Shown here piece by piece: positions 7,701 through 16,861 of a stretch of 64,000 bases of DNA. The translations under genes were made by a program, and so were the position numbers. Position 1 is the first letter of the stretch, and each line of letters starts with the position of its first letter. The DNA is from an uncultured Cellulophaga sp. (GTDB lineage Bacteria > Bacteroidota > Bacteroidia > Flavobacteriales > Flavobacteriaceae), in contig CANMEI010000005.1 of the NCBI GenBank assembly GCA_947496695.1, forward strand, positions 1 through 64,000, given 5' to 3'. The notes under the pieces were generated by a model. That model was not told where the DNA came from. It saw only the letters and a program-made list of their open reading frames with translations, and made no database searches.

Positions 7701-8735
7701 ATGAAAATTCCTAAAACAATGAAAGCGGCAGTAGTGCACGAATTTGGAGCGCCACTGCAAATAGAAGAAGTTGAAGTAAAAACTCCGGGTAAAAATGAAA
7801 TTCTAGTTAAAGTAATCGCTTGTGGTGTATGCCATACAGATCTGCATGCTATAGAAGGCGATTGGCCAGTAAAACCAATTATGCCTTTAATACCAGGGCA
7901 CGAGGGCGTTGGTTATGTGGTTGCTTTGGGCGAAGATGTAGCCAATGTAGAATTAGGTGATGCCGTTGGTGTGCCTTGGTTGTACAGTGCTTGTGGTTGT
8001 TGTGAATATTGTATAACAGGTTGGGAGACTTTATGTAAAACGCAACAAAATGGAGGGTACAGTGTAAATGGTTCTTTTGCCGAATATGTTATTGCAGACG
8101 CACGCTATGTGGGTAAACTTCCTAAAGATGCTAACTTTTTAGAATTAGCACCAATTTTATGTGCAGGAGTTACTGTATACAAAGGTTTAAAAGAGACAGA
8201 AACAAAAGCAGGAGAATGGGTTGCTATTTCAGGTATTGGAGGCTTAGGGCATCTTGCGGTTCAATATGCTAAAGCAATGGGAATGCATGTTGCTGCTATT
8301 GATATTTCCGATGAAAAATTAGAATTAGCAAAAAGTCTTGGTGCAGATATTACCGTAAATGCCAAAAACACAGATCCAGGTACGTATCTGCAAGAAAAAA
8401 TAGGAGGAGCTCATGGGGCACTTATTACCGCTGTTTCGCCAATTGCATTTAAGCAGGGTATGGAAGTGCTAAGAAGAAAAGGAACTATGGCACTAAATGG
8501 CTTGCCACCAGGAGATTTCGATTTTCCAATATTTAGTACGGTATTGAATAGAATTACAGTTCGAGGTTCTATAGTAGGCACTAGAAAAGATTTGCAAGAT
8601 GCTATAAACTTTGCCATAGAAGGTAAGGTTAAAGCAAAGATTCATAAAGGTAAATTAGAAGATATTAATGAAATTTTTGATCAAATGAAAGCTGGTAAAA
8701 TAGATGGGCGAGTAGTTTTAGACTTTACCGAATAA
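7701..8735 (+). CDS. Zinc-dependent alcohol dehydrogenase (AdhP-like)
   Basis: 344 aa, a medium-chain dehydrogenase/reductase. The catalytic zinc site is Cys41 in CGVCHTD and His67 in GHE. The structural zinc ligands are Cys98, Cys101, Cys104 and Cys112 ([17 protein letters not shown]). The Rossmann motif GIGGLGHLA is near residue 178. It is close to the ethanol-type AdhP/AdhA proteins that oxidise primary alcohols or reduce aldehydes with NAD(H). It sits between the aldehyde dehydrogenase and the oleate hydratase in the same direction. Confidence 0.9.
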   Translation: MKIPKTMKAAVVHEFGAPLQIEEVEVKTPGKNEILVKVIACGVCHTDLHAIEGDWPVKPIMPLIPGHEGVGYVVALGEDVANVELGDAVGVPWLYSACGCCEYCITGWETLCKTQQNGGYSVNGSFAEYVIADARYVGKLPKDANFLELAPILCAGVTVYKGLKETETKAGEWVAISGIGGLGHLAVQYAKAMGMHVAAIDISDEKLELAKSLGADITVNAKNTDPGTYLQEKIGGAHGALITAVSPIAFKQGMEVLRRKGTMALNGLPPGDFDFPIFSTVLNRITVRGSIVGTRKDLQDAINFAIEGKVKAKIHKGKLEDINEIFDQMKAGKIDGRVVLDFTE

Positions 8736-8832
8736 AAATTTTTATAATAGTTGTAAAAAGGGTTCTCTTCTTTTAAAATAATGGAGCAAATCCCTTTTAG
8801 AATTATTTTTTATTAATGTTAAATAGAACAGC

Positions 8833-10401
8833 ATGAAAAATAAAAGAGCATATTGTATTGGAGGAGGAATCGGATCTTTAGCTGCAGCAGCATTTATGAT
8901 TAGAGATGGAAATATGGATGGTAGCCAAATTACAATTTTTGAAAAATTACCAACCCAAGGCGGAAGTTTAGACGGGCAACGTTTAGCAGACGGAAGCTAC
9001 TCATTACGTGGCGGTAGAATGCTTACCACTGATGCATATGAGTGTTTATGGGGTTTGTATGAAGGTGTTCCTTCACTTGAAAACAAAGGGCAATCAGTAA
9101 AAGATGAAATTATAGCATTTAATAAAAAACATATTCCTCACTCACAAGCCAGATTGGTTGATGAAAATAGGCATATAGTTGATGTTTCTAGTTTAGATTT
9201 TACGATGAGTGAAAGGTTAGAGTTGGTAAAACTTACTGAAGCTTCTGAAGAAAAATTAGGAACTTCAAAAATATCTGATTGGCTATCTGATGATTTTTTT
9301 AAGTGTAAATTCTGGTTCATGTGGCAAACCACTTTTGCATTTCAACAATGGCATAGTGCGGTAGAGTTTAAAAGATATTTACACCGTTTTATGAATGAGT
9401 TTCCGCGTATAGAAACTTTAGGAGGCGTAAAAAGAACGATCTACAATCAATATGATTCTTTGGTTTTGCCTTTACTAAAGTGGTTAAAAGATCAAAATGT
9501 AAACTTCTATTCAAATACGAATGTAACTGATGTTAAAACAGAAAATATAAACGGTAAGGTTACAGTAACAGAACTTATGTATGACACAGCGGGAAAATCT
9601 CATACAATTACCGTTTTACCTGATGATATTGTTATTGTACAAAATGGCTCAATGACCGATGCTTCAAGCCTTGGAGATATGACATCGCCACCACCAAAAT
9701 TGACAAAAGAAGATAGTGCAGGCTGGAAACTTTGGGAAAAATTAGCAGAAGGCAGACCTGAATTCGGGAATCCAAAATCATTTAATACAAGTATTCCAGA
9801 ATCTTTTTGGGAATCATTTACAGTAACTTGTAGAACGCCTGACTTTTTTAATAAAATGATTGAATTTTCTGGTAATTTACCAGGTACAGGCGGTTTGGTA
9901 ACTTTTAAAGATTCAAACTGGTTACTTTCTATAGTAATATATCATCAACCTCATTTTATAAATCAACCAAAAGAAGTACAAGTATTTTGGGGGTATGCTT
10001 TACATGGTGATAGAGTGGGGGACTTTGTACCTAAAGCAATGACGGAGTGTAATGGTGATGAAATATTAACAGAACTTTGCGGACATCTTAATTTTGATAA
10101 AAGTTTGTTTGATAACGCAACCTGTATACCTTGTAGAATGCCGTACATAACATCAATGTTTATGCCTAGAGCGTATACAGACAGACCAAAACCAGTACCA
10201 CAAACTTCAAAAAATTTAGCATTTGTAAGTCAGTTTGTTGAATTAAAAGACGATGTTGTGTTTACCGTAGAATACTCTATTAGAGCGGCACAAAATGCTG
10301 TTTATGAATTGTTAGAAATCGATAAAAAAATTCCTGAAATTACAAAACATGATAAGTCAGCTAAAGTTTTGATAGATTCAGTAATTAAAGCATTTAGTTA
10401 A
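8833..10401 (+). CDS. ohyA: Oleate hydratase (MCRA family)
   Basis: 522 aa. FAD-dependent enzyme that adds water to the cis-9 double bond of oleic acid and related fatty acids, giving 10-hydroxy fatty acids. The N-terminal FAD-binding motif is GGGIGSLAAAAF (residues 10-21). FEKLPTQGGSLDG and SLRGGRMLTTDAYECLW are strongly conserved in the family. The family is known from both Firmicutes and Bacteroidota and helps detoxify host or environmental unsaturated fatty acids. A 97-bp gap separates it from the alcohol dehydrogenase, and a terminator follows. Confidence 0.93.
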   Translation: MKNKRAYCIGGGIGSLAAAAFMIRDGNMDGSQITIFEKLPTQGGSLDGQRLADGSYSLRGGRMLTTDAYECLWGLYEGVPSLENKGQSVKDEIIAFNKKHIPHSQARLVDENRHIVDVSSLDFTMSERLELVKLTEASEEKLGTSKISDWLSDDFFKCKFWFMWQTTFAFQQWHSAVEFKRYLHRFMNEFPRIETLGGVKRTIYNQYDSLVLPLLKWLKDQNVNFYSNTNVTDVKTENINGKVTVTELMYDTAGKSHTITVLPDDIVIVQNGSMTDASSLGDMTSPPPKLTKEDSAGWKLWEKLAEGRPEFGNPKSFNTSIPESFWESFTVTCRTPDFFNKMIEFSGNLPGTGGLVTFKDSNWLLSIVIYHQPHFINQPKEVQVFWGYALHGDRVGDFVPKAMTECNGDEILTELCGHLNFDKSLFDNATCIPCRMPYITSMFMPRAYTDRPKPVPQTSKNLAFVSQFVELKDDVVFTVEYSIRAAQNAVYELLEIDKKIPEITKHDKSAKVLIDSVIKAFS

Positions 10402-10433
10402 TTAGAAATACCAACATATTTTAATTTAATAAT

Positions 10434-10463
10434 AAAAACCTTCTGAAAAATCAGGAGGTTTTT
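10434..10463 (+). terminator. Intrinsic terminator after the oleate hydratase gene
   Basis: AAAACC-TT-CTGA pairs with TCAG-GA-GGTTTT around a short A loop, followed by a T-run. It closes the pnt-ohyA operon. Confidence 0.75.
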
Positions 10464-10465
10464 TG

Positions 10466-10748
10466 TTTAGGTTTAATTAAAATAAATAATACCACTGCAG
10501 AAAACCACAAGCATAAGTATTTTTTATTATAGACATTTGAAAAGTATGAATAAAGCAGTTGTTTATTTAAATTAACCTGTTTAAATTGTACAACATAAAA
10601 CGTAAGTAATTATAAATAAGGGATATGTGTATGTATACGTATATCCGTACGTTGGCAAACATTATGAAAAACATCTTAGAAATAAACAACAATCAACAAG
10701 GTTAGAAACTAATTTAGTGTAAACCCTAATCTTTAACTTGTGTAAACT
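10466..10748. other. Non-coding region with palindromes upstream of small genes
   Basis: CTGCAGAAAACCACAAG near 10495 resembles the perfect palindrome TTGCGGAAAACCGCAA at 47311. TTAAATTGTAC at 10581-10591 resembles a -7 promoter box, and the same box follows the other palindrome. At 10621-10646 a 26-nt near-palindrome (GGATAT arm to ATATCC arm, pairing throughout with a few G-T pairs) is followed by GTACGTTGGCAAACATTATG (10647-10666), similar in character to the cassette-boundary sequences at 1553 and 47566. No matching inverted copy was found after the downstream genes. Confidence 0.35.
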
Positions 10749-10991
10749 ATGTCTCTTTACGAACATGCAGGAAATCGTAAAAACCAACAACATTTTAATT
10801 TTTGTACGTGGAATTTGAGCAAAAAAACTGAAATGGAAAAACTGAAAACTGCGGAAAAAAGTAGTACGGAATTTTTGCAAATCTTTGCAGACATTAATTT
10901 TGTAGCGGAAAAACTGAATAAAGGAATTCTTTTAAATCAGAAATTCAACTTATTGGAATTGAGAATCATAACGAAAAAAATAAAAATATGA
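10749..10991 (+). CDS. Small hypothetical protein
   Basis: 80 aa if started at 10749; an ATG at 10833 would give 52 aa. The C-terminal 50 residues (KSSTEFLQIFADINFVAEKL onwards) look like a real helical protein, whereas the first 28 residues are less convincing, so either a later start or a frameshifted remnant is possible. Its stop codon overlaps the start of the next small ORF (ATGA at 10988-10991), typical of translational coupling. No family is recognised. Confidence 0.4.
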   Translation: MSLYEHAGNRKNQQHFNFCTWNLSKKTEMEKLKTAEKSSTEFLQIFADINFVAEKLNKGILLNQKFNLLELRIITKKIKI

Positions 10992-11110
10992 CTGAAAGCA
11001 ACAAGAAATACTTTCGAATTTTAGGAATCATTGTTTCAATTATAATAATTTTACTTTTTATAAATTTTATTTTTGGAAACTTCATTAGTGGTTGGAATAA
11101 TCCAAAATAA
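10988..11110 (+). CDS. Small single-span membrane protein
   Basis: 40 aa: a charged N-terminus (MTESNKKYFR), one hydrophobic span of about 20 residues (ILGIIVSIIIILLFINFIFG) and a short polar tail. The ATGA overlap with the preceding small gene supports translation. It is too short to assign; small membrane toxins or accessory proteins have this look, but nothing here proves that. Confidence 0.4.
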   Translation: MTESNKKYFRILGIIVSIIIILLFINFIFGNFISGWNNPK

Positions 11111-11150
11111 CTTTATTGAAAATATGAACAGAAAAAACACACTAAAAATC

Positions 11151-11332
11151 AATAAAGAACTGAGGTAAAAAACAACACTTTTTTCAATTAAATTTAGATA
11201 CTATTATTCTAAGATCATAGATTCAAAAATTGATTCTTTGAGCTTTTTTTATTGTATTTATTTTCTAATTATTTAGGCAATATTGAAACCTAAGTTTTAT
11301 TATATAACCTTCTTGAATTTTTAATAGCAAAA
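11151..11332 (-). pseudogene. Decayed IS110 end, copy C, with transposase 3' remnant
   Basis: 11151-11260 is a diverged copy of the IS110-end repeat, including its hairpin and T-run on the + strand. 11269-11332, read on the - strand, is a remnant of the transposase C-terminus: FAIKNSRRLYNKT, an in-frame stop, then VSILPK and a stop, against FAIAKSRRPYDEAYVSILPR in the intact copy. The rest of the element is gone. This links the repeat family directly to IS110 3' ends. The repeat's hairpin would terminate transcription of the two small genes before it. Confidence 0.75.
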
Positions 11333-11782
11333 TATAAAAAGTACTTAGTTAAAAAAAAACTTTTTTTTAAACACATATTTTGTTCTAATTCTCAAACCAT
11401 TAAACTTAAAAATTAGACCATTTTATAGCTTAATTCTCTCGTTAAATCATATTCTAAAACAAGATTTTTTTCATATAAAATCAATTTTCACAACAACTAT
11501 TAAGATTATAAATATTTTTAACAGCTTAATTATTATAAATTAATAATTATTGACTTTAGCCTATAGATTAATCAACTTTTTAGTTTTTAATCAAATCAAT
11601 ATAACTTTCTCTATTTAAATTTGCACAATCGTTTGCACACTGCGCTATATTTAACATCAAGCTTTGTAAACATTATTTTGAAGCAATTACTTTTTTTCCT
11701 ATTTTGCAAGAACGTTTAAACTAAAACCCTTTAGTTAAACTACAGAAAACACTTCCAAAAGAGGCAATAGCAGAGTAATTAT
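11333..11782. other. AT-rich intergenic region upstream of the xanthine dehydrogenase operon
   Basis: No gene is seen. A -7 promoter box and a direct repeat lie at 11616-11639 (listed separately). The 270 bp between the IS remnant and that box are very AT-rich and featureless to my reading. Confidence 0.4.
11616..11639 (+). promoter_or_regulatory. Predicted -7 box and TTTGCACA direct repeat for the purine operon
   Basis: TAAATTTG at 11616-11623 matches the Bacteroidota -7 consensus TAnnTTTG. The octamer TTTGCACA occurs at 11620-11627 and again at 11632-11639, 12 bp apart (about one helical turn), so a regulator dimer overlapping the promoter is possible. No convincing -33 TTG box is seen. 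The xdhA start codon is 140 bp downstream. Confidence 0.4.
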
Positions 11783-13195
11783 ATGATTGAATTCATTTTA
11801 AACGAGAGGCATATTCGTACCGATGCAAAATCGGGTATGACCTTACTAGATTTTATTCGGTACGAGAAACGCTTGACAGGTACAAAAATTGGCTGTAGAG
11901 AAGGTGATTGTGCGGCATGTACAGCATTAGTAGGTACTATTAATGCAAACGGAGTTATAGCATACCAAAGTATAACTACTTGTATTTCACCATTAGGTAA
12001 TGCGCATGGTAAGCATATTGTAACTATTGAAGGTGTAAATCTCAAAAATGAATTGAATGTTGCTCAAGAGGCAATGAAACTTAATTACGCTACACAATGT
12101 GGTTTTTGTACACCTGGTTTTGTGTTGTCTCTTACAGGTTTCGCTTTTTCAGGCAAACAAAACACGGAAGAAAATATTATAGCTGCTATAAGTGGTAATA
12201 TTTGCCGTTGTACAGGGTATAAATCTATACAACGTGCAGCTATGGATATTGCAACTAAATTAGACGCTTTAGAACTTGATAATAAAATTCCGTGGTTGGT
12301 AGAACACAACTTTATTCCATCTTATTTTATAGAAATTTCAGAACGACTACAAAAGATAAATCCTAAAGAAAAAAAAGATACTGGTGCTTTTGTAGTATCA
12401 GGAGGTACAGATATGTATGTACAACGTGCTGATAGTTTAGTGGAAGAAAATATTTCTTTGGTTTGTGATCTCGAGTATTTAAAAGGAATTCAGCTTACTG
12501 ATGACAAAATAGTAATTGGAGCAAATACGACTGTAACAGAATTTGCCTCGCATGAAATTATTCAAAATATATTTCCGAATTTAAAAAAACATATCGCCTT
12601 AGTTTCTTCGGAGCCTATCCGTAATATGGCATCTTTTGGTGGTAATCTTGTAAATGCTTCACCGATTGGTGATATGACTATTTTCTTTTTAGCATTAAAT
12701 AGTAGCATTACATTACAGAGTGAAAAAGGAACTAGAGAAATTTTACTAAAAGATTTTTATAAAGGCTATAAAACTTACGATTTACAAGAAAGGGAATTGA
12801 TAACTGCAATTAGTTTTGATGCATTATCAGGTTTTAAATTCAATTTTGAAAAGGTTTGTAAACGTATGTATTTAGATATAGCAAGTGTAAACTCGGCAAT
12901 AAGCGTTACAGTTGATAATGATAAAATTACAAGTGCACATGTAGCAATGGGTGGTGTGGCACCAATACCGAAATATTTAGAGCAGACTTCTGCATTTTTG
13001 CGAGGAAAAACAATCTGTGCAGAATTGATAAGTCTGTCTGTAGAAAAACTTCAAGAAGAAATTGCGCCAATCTCAGATGTGCGGGGAACAGAAGACTATA
13101 AACGCCTTTTAGCAAGACAATTGTTTGTGGCTCATTTTATAGAACTTTTCCCGAGTAAATTAAATTTAAAAGATTGTTTAGCCTATGAAAGCTAA
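11783..13195 (+). CDS. xdhA: Xanthine dehydrogenase small subunit (2Fe-2S and FAD domains)
   Basis: 470 aa. The N-terminal plant-type ferredoxin domain has Cys38, Cys43 and Cys46. The second iron-sulfur domain has Cys106/Cys109 (CGFCTPG) and Cys141/Cys143 (CRCTGY). A molybdopterin-dehydrogenase FAD domain follows, with SGGTDMYVQ (about 206-214) and SFGGNLVNASPIGDM. It passes electrons from the molybdenum subunit to NAD+. The fused Fe-S/FAD layout is that of two-subunit bacterial XdhA. The gene overlaps xdhB by 11 bp, so they are coupled. It is the first gene of the purine degradation operon (xanthine to urate). Confidence 0.95.
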   Translation: MIEFILNERHIRTDAKSGMTLLDFIRYEKRLTGTKIGCREGDCAACTALVGTINANGVIAYQSITTCISPLGNAHGKHIVTIEGVNLKNELNVAQEAMKLNYATQCGFCTPGFVLSLTGFAFSGKQNTEENIIAAISGNICRCTGYKSIQRAAMDIATKLDALELDNKIPWLVEHNFIPSYFIEISERLQKINPKEKKDTGAFVVSGGTDMYVQRADSLVEENISLVCDLEYLKGIQLTDDKIVIGANTTVTEFASHEIIQNIFPNLKKHIALVSSEPIRNMASFGGNLVNASPIGDMTIFFLALNSSITLQSEKGTREILLKDFYKGYKTYDLQERELITAISFDALSGFKFNFEKVCKRMYLDIASVNSAISVTVDNDKITSAHVAMGGVAPIPKYLEQTSAFLRGKTICAELISLSVEKLQEEIAPISDVRGTEDYKRLLARQLFVAHFIELFPSKLNLKDCLAYES

Positions 13196-15488
13196 TACCC
13201 AAAAAATAAAACCCGCAAAGCAAACGAAAAAAAGCTTACAGAATATAGATTCGTACACACACCTTAGGGGAGAATCTATTTATGTAGATGATGTAAATGT
13301 GCGTCAAGGTACATTGCACGCTGTAGTTTTTGATTCGAATTGTGCACATGGTAAAATTAAGAGTGTTGATTATTCTAAAGCACTAGCTTTAGATGGAGTG
13401 GTACGTATTTTAACTGCGACTGATGTAACAGGTGAAAACCAAATAGGAGGTATTATACCTGATGAGCCTTTATTTGCTGAAGATGAAGTACATTTTTGGG
13501 GACAACCCATTGCTTTAATTGTGGCGGAATCTATTAGTATCGCTAAAAAAGCACGTAAACTAATTGTTGCGGAGTTTGAAGAATTGCCAGTAATTACAAC
13601 AGCAAAACAAGCCAAAGAAAAGGGGAGTTTTATTAATGCTCCAAGATCATTTAATTTAGGAGATGTAGCTACTGCTTTTGAAAAATGTGAGCATGTTTTT
13701 GAAGGAGAAACTTTTTCTAACGGACAAGAACATTTGTATATAGAAGCGCAAGGCGCGTATGTTGAACCTTTAGAAAATGGAAACTTCAGAATAGTTTCTT
13801 CTACTCAAGGACCAACGCAGGTACAAAGAATAGCGGCACGAGTGCTAGGCATTCCAATGCATAAAATAGAAGTTGATGTAACACGTTTAGGCGGTGGTTT
13901 TGGTGGTAAAGAAGATCAGGCTACACCTTGGGCGGTAATGGCAGCATTAGCAGCACAGATTTTAAATCAATCGGTAAAATTAATTCTTGACCGTCATGAT
14001 GATTTAAGAATGACAGGAAAAAGGCATCCATATGAAACAACATACAAAATAGGCTTATCAAAAGACTTAAAAATACAAGCTTTTGAAATTGAATTATTGC
14101 AGAACTCGGGTGCAGCGGCAGATTTATCGCCTGCCATTGCAGAGCGTACACTTTTTCATGCAACCAATAGTTATTATGTGCCTAATGTAAAATCTACCGT
14201 GTATAGTTGTAAAACCAACTTGCCACCTAATACAGCTTTTAGAGGTTTTGGTGGGCCACAGGGTATGTTTGTAATTGAGTCTGCTATTGCAAGAGCAGCA
14301 TCAGAATTAGGCGTTTTAAATACTACAATTCAAGAAGCAAACTTATTAAAAGAGAATGATGAATTCTCTTATGGACAAATAGCTCAAAAAGTAGAAATCC
14401 AAAACTCTTGGAACACAGCTAAAGATAAATTTGAACTTGAAAAAGCACAAAAAGAAGTAGCAGTGTTCAATGAGAATTCCACTACGGTAAAAAAAGGTAT
14501 TGCGGTAATGCCTATTACTTTCGGAATTTCATTTACCAATACACAAATGAATCATGCTCGTGCATTAGTGCATATTTATCAAGATGGAAGTATTGGTGTG
14601 AGTACTGCTGCAGTTGAAATGGGGCAGGGAGTAAACACCAAATTATTACAAATTGCTGTAGACTCTTTTTCTGTAGAAAATCACCGTGTAAAAATAGAAA
14701 GTACCAATACAACACGTGTGGCCAATACATCACCAAGTGCGGCAAGTGCAACAGCCGATTTAAACGGTAAAGCTTTGCTTATGGCTTGCGATAGTTTGTT
14801 GTTTCGTTTAAAAAATATTGTTGCAGACGAATATGAAGTTGATATAAAATCTGTTTCATTACGCGATGAGTTTGTGTATATCGACAATAAAAAATCGACC
14901 ATAACTTGGGAAGATTTAATTTTTAAAGCGATGGCTTTACGTGTAGCATTAACTGAAAATGCACATTATGCTACACCTGTTATTCATTTTGATAAAACAA
15001 AGGAAAAAGGACATCCGTTTGCATACCATGTTTATGGAACAGCTATTGTAACTACTACTGTTGACTGCTTAAGAGGAACTTATGAATTTGATAGCGTTAA
15101 AATAATACACGATTTCGGAAAAAGTATGAATTTAGGTATTGATTTAGGTCAAGTTGAAGGCGGACTAATACAAGGTATCGGTTGGATGACGATGGAAGAA
15201 ATTTCGTATGCACCAAATGGTAGGTTATTGTCTAATGCATTATCAACTTATAAAGTGCCTGATGTTTATTCGGTGCCAAAAGAAGTTGAAGTTCATCCTT
15301 TAGAAACACCAGGTAATGATATGGCTGTTTTAAAATCTAAAGCTGTGGGCGAACCGCCGTTAATGTATGGTATTGGTGCTTATTTTGCCATTCAGAATGC
15401 AATAAAAGCGTTTAACCCAAAGTATAAAATGAAGTTCCATGCGCCAATGACTCCTGAAAAAGTATTAATGGGACTATATCAAAAGTAA
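13185..15488 (+). CDS. xdhB: Xanthine dehydrogenase molybdopterin-binding subunit
   Basis: 767 aa. This large subunit binds the molybdenum cofactor and oxidises hypoxanthine and xanthine. Visible family motifs are QEHLYIE (181-187), the cofactor loop GGGFGGKED (236-244), FRGFGGPQG, VEMGQGVNTK and near the C-terminus KAVGEPP, which holds the catalytic glutamate. The ATG at 13185 overlaps the end of xdhA. Allantoinase follows after 5 bp. XdhC, which loads the sulfurated cofactor, is encoded four genes further on. No cofactor-synthesis genes are in the window. Confidence 0.95.
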   Translation: MKANTQKIKPAKQTKKSLQNIDSYTHLRGESIYVDDVNVRQGTLHAVVFDSNCAHGKIKSVDYSKALALDGVVRILTATDVTGENQIGGIIPDEPLFAEDEVHFWGQPIALIVAESISIAKKARKLIVAEFEELPVITTAKQAKEKGSFINAPRSFNLGDVATAFEKCEHVFEGETFSNGQEHLYIEAQGAYVEPLENGNFRIVSSTQGPTQVQRIAARVLGIPMHKIEVDVTRLGGGFGGKEDQATPWAVMAALAAQILNQSVKLILDRHDDLRMTGKRHPYETTYKIGLSKDLKIQAFEIELLQNSGAAADLSPAIAERTLFHATNSYYVPNVKSTVYSCKTNLPPNTAFRGFGGPQGMFVIESAIARAASELGVLNTTIQEANLLKENDEFSYGQIAQKVEIQNSWNTAKDKFELEKAQKEVAVFNENSTTVKKGIAVMPITFGISFTNTQMNHARALVHIYQDGSIGVSTAAVEMGQGVNTKLLQIAVDSFSVENHRVKIESTNTTRVANTSPSAASATADLNGKALLMACDSLLFRLKNIVADEYEVDIKSVSLRDEFVYIDNKKSTITWEDLIFKAMALRVALTENAHYATPVIHFDKTKEKGHPFAYHVYGTAIVTTTVDCLRGTYEFDSVKIIHDFGKSMNLGIDLGQVEGGLIQGIGWMTMEEISYAPNGRLLSNALSTYKVPDVYSVPKEVEVHPLETPGNDMAVLKSKAVGEPPLMYGIGAYFAIQNAIKAFNPKYKMKFHAPMTPEKVLMGLYQK

Positions 15489-15493
15489 AATTC

Positions 15494-16861
15494 ATGTCAG
15501 ATTTTTTTATTCACAGTACACGTTGCTTTCTTAACGGAAGCTTTAAAGAAGCTACGCTTTATATTAAAGGTAATAGAATTGAACGCATTTTTGAAGGCGA
15601 AAAACGTCTTGAGAGTGTAACCTTTACTTCTTTTGGTAATAAAATTTTGATGCCTGGTATTATTGATGCGCATGTGCATATTAATGAACCTGGCCGTACG
15701 TTATGGGAAGGTTTTGATACCGCAACAAAGGCAGCAGCAGTTGGTGGTATTACAACATTAATTGAAATGCCATTAAACGCAAGCCCGGTAACTACAACAT
15801 TACCTGCTTTTAAACAAAAGAAAGCGGCTGCAGAAGGTAAACTACATGTCAACTGTGGTTTTTACGGCGGCATAGTACCACAGAATACTAATAATATTGA
15901 AGACTTATTAAAATTCGGAGCTTTTGGTATTAAAGGATTTCTGTCTCATTCTGGTATTGATGAATTCCCGAAAGTGGATAAAAAAGATTTGAGTGCCATA
16001 GCGCCAATATTAAAAAAATACAATGTTCCTTTATTGTTGCATTGTGAGTTAGAAGATACGGATGTTCCTGAAGTTGTAGACACAAAAAGCTATCAAGAAT
16101 ATTTAGCTTCAAGACCACAACGATGGGAACAAAATGCGATTGATTTAGCCATTGAAATTCAGAAAGAATTTGATATAAAAGTACACGTAGTGCACTTATC
16201 AGCTTCAGCTGCGATTGATAAATTAATCCAAAGAAAATTAGAAACCAGAAAACTAACTGTAGAAACCTGTCCGCATTACGTATATTTTAATGCAGAAGAA
16301 ATACCTGATGCATCACCAATTTTTAAATGTGCGCCTCCGATTAGAGAAAAGGAAAATAATCTGTTGCTTTTAAATGGAATTAATACAGGTTTGATAGATT
16401 TTATAGGATCAGACCATTCACCTGCACCACCAACTATAAAACAATTAGAGTCAGGAGATTTTTTTAAAGCTTGGGGTGGCATTTCGGGCTTGCAGTTTTC
16501 ATTAGCTGTAATGAATACAAAGTGTAAGGAAGAAAATATATCTTTAGAACAATTAATTCCATTACTTACTGAAAATCCTGCAAAATTTTTAGGTCTAGAA
16601 AACAAAAAAGGATTTTTAAAAGAAGGTTTTGATGCCGATATTGTAATTTGGGATGATGCTTCAGAATTTGAATTGAAAGAAGAATTAATAGAACATAGGC
16701 ATAAGCCAACGCCATATTTGAACCATAAATTTAAAGGTGTAGTTACGGATACTTTTATAAATGGAAATCAAGTAGTAACGGCTTCTAAAATAACACAAAC
16801 AAATAAAGGAAAATTATTAGAAAGAACTATGTACACAAATAAACTAACCAACCGAATATGA
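15494..16861 (+). CDS. allB: Allantoinase
   Basis: 455 aa. Amidohydrolase of the cyclic-amidohydrolase family that opens the hydantoin ring of allantoin to give allantoate. Metal-site motifs are His60/His62 (DAHVHINEPG), the probable carbamylated Lys147 in GIKGFLSHSG, His183 (LLHCELED), the HVVHLSAS histidine and Asp in GSDHSPAP. The SHSG segment after the lysine is typical of allantoinases rather than dihydroorotases. The stop overlaps the next start by 4 bp (ATGA). Confidence 0.93.
   Translation: MSDFFIHSTRCFLNGSFKEATLYIKGNRIERIFEGEKRLESVTFTSFGNKILMPGIIDAHVHINEPGRTLWEGFDTATKAAAVGGITTLIEMPLNASPVTTTLPAFKQKKAAAEGKLHVNCGFYGGIVPQNTNNIEDLLKFGAFGIKGFLSHSGIDEFPKVDKKDLSAIAPILKKYNVPLLLHCELEDTDVPEVVDTKSYQEYLASRPQRWEQNAIDLAIEIQKEFDIKVHVVHLSASAAIDKLIQRKLETRKLTVETCPHYVYFNAEEIPDASPIFKCAPPIREKENNLLLLNGINTGLIDFIGSDHSPAPPTIKQLESGDFFKAWGGISGLQFSLAVMNTKCKEENISLEQLIPLLTENPAKFLGLENKKGFLKEGFDADIVIWDDASEFELKEELIEHRHKPTPYLNHKFKGVVTDTFINGNQVVTASKITQTNKGKLLERTMYTNKLTNRI

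Noticed and set aside
16276..16605. 109-codon open frame on the - strand
   Set aside because: It is fully antisense to the allantoinase coding region and is explained by that gene's codon pattern.
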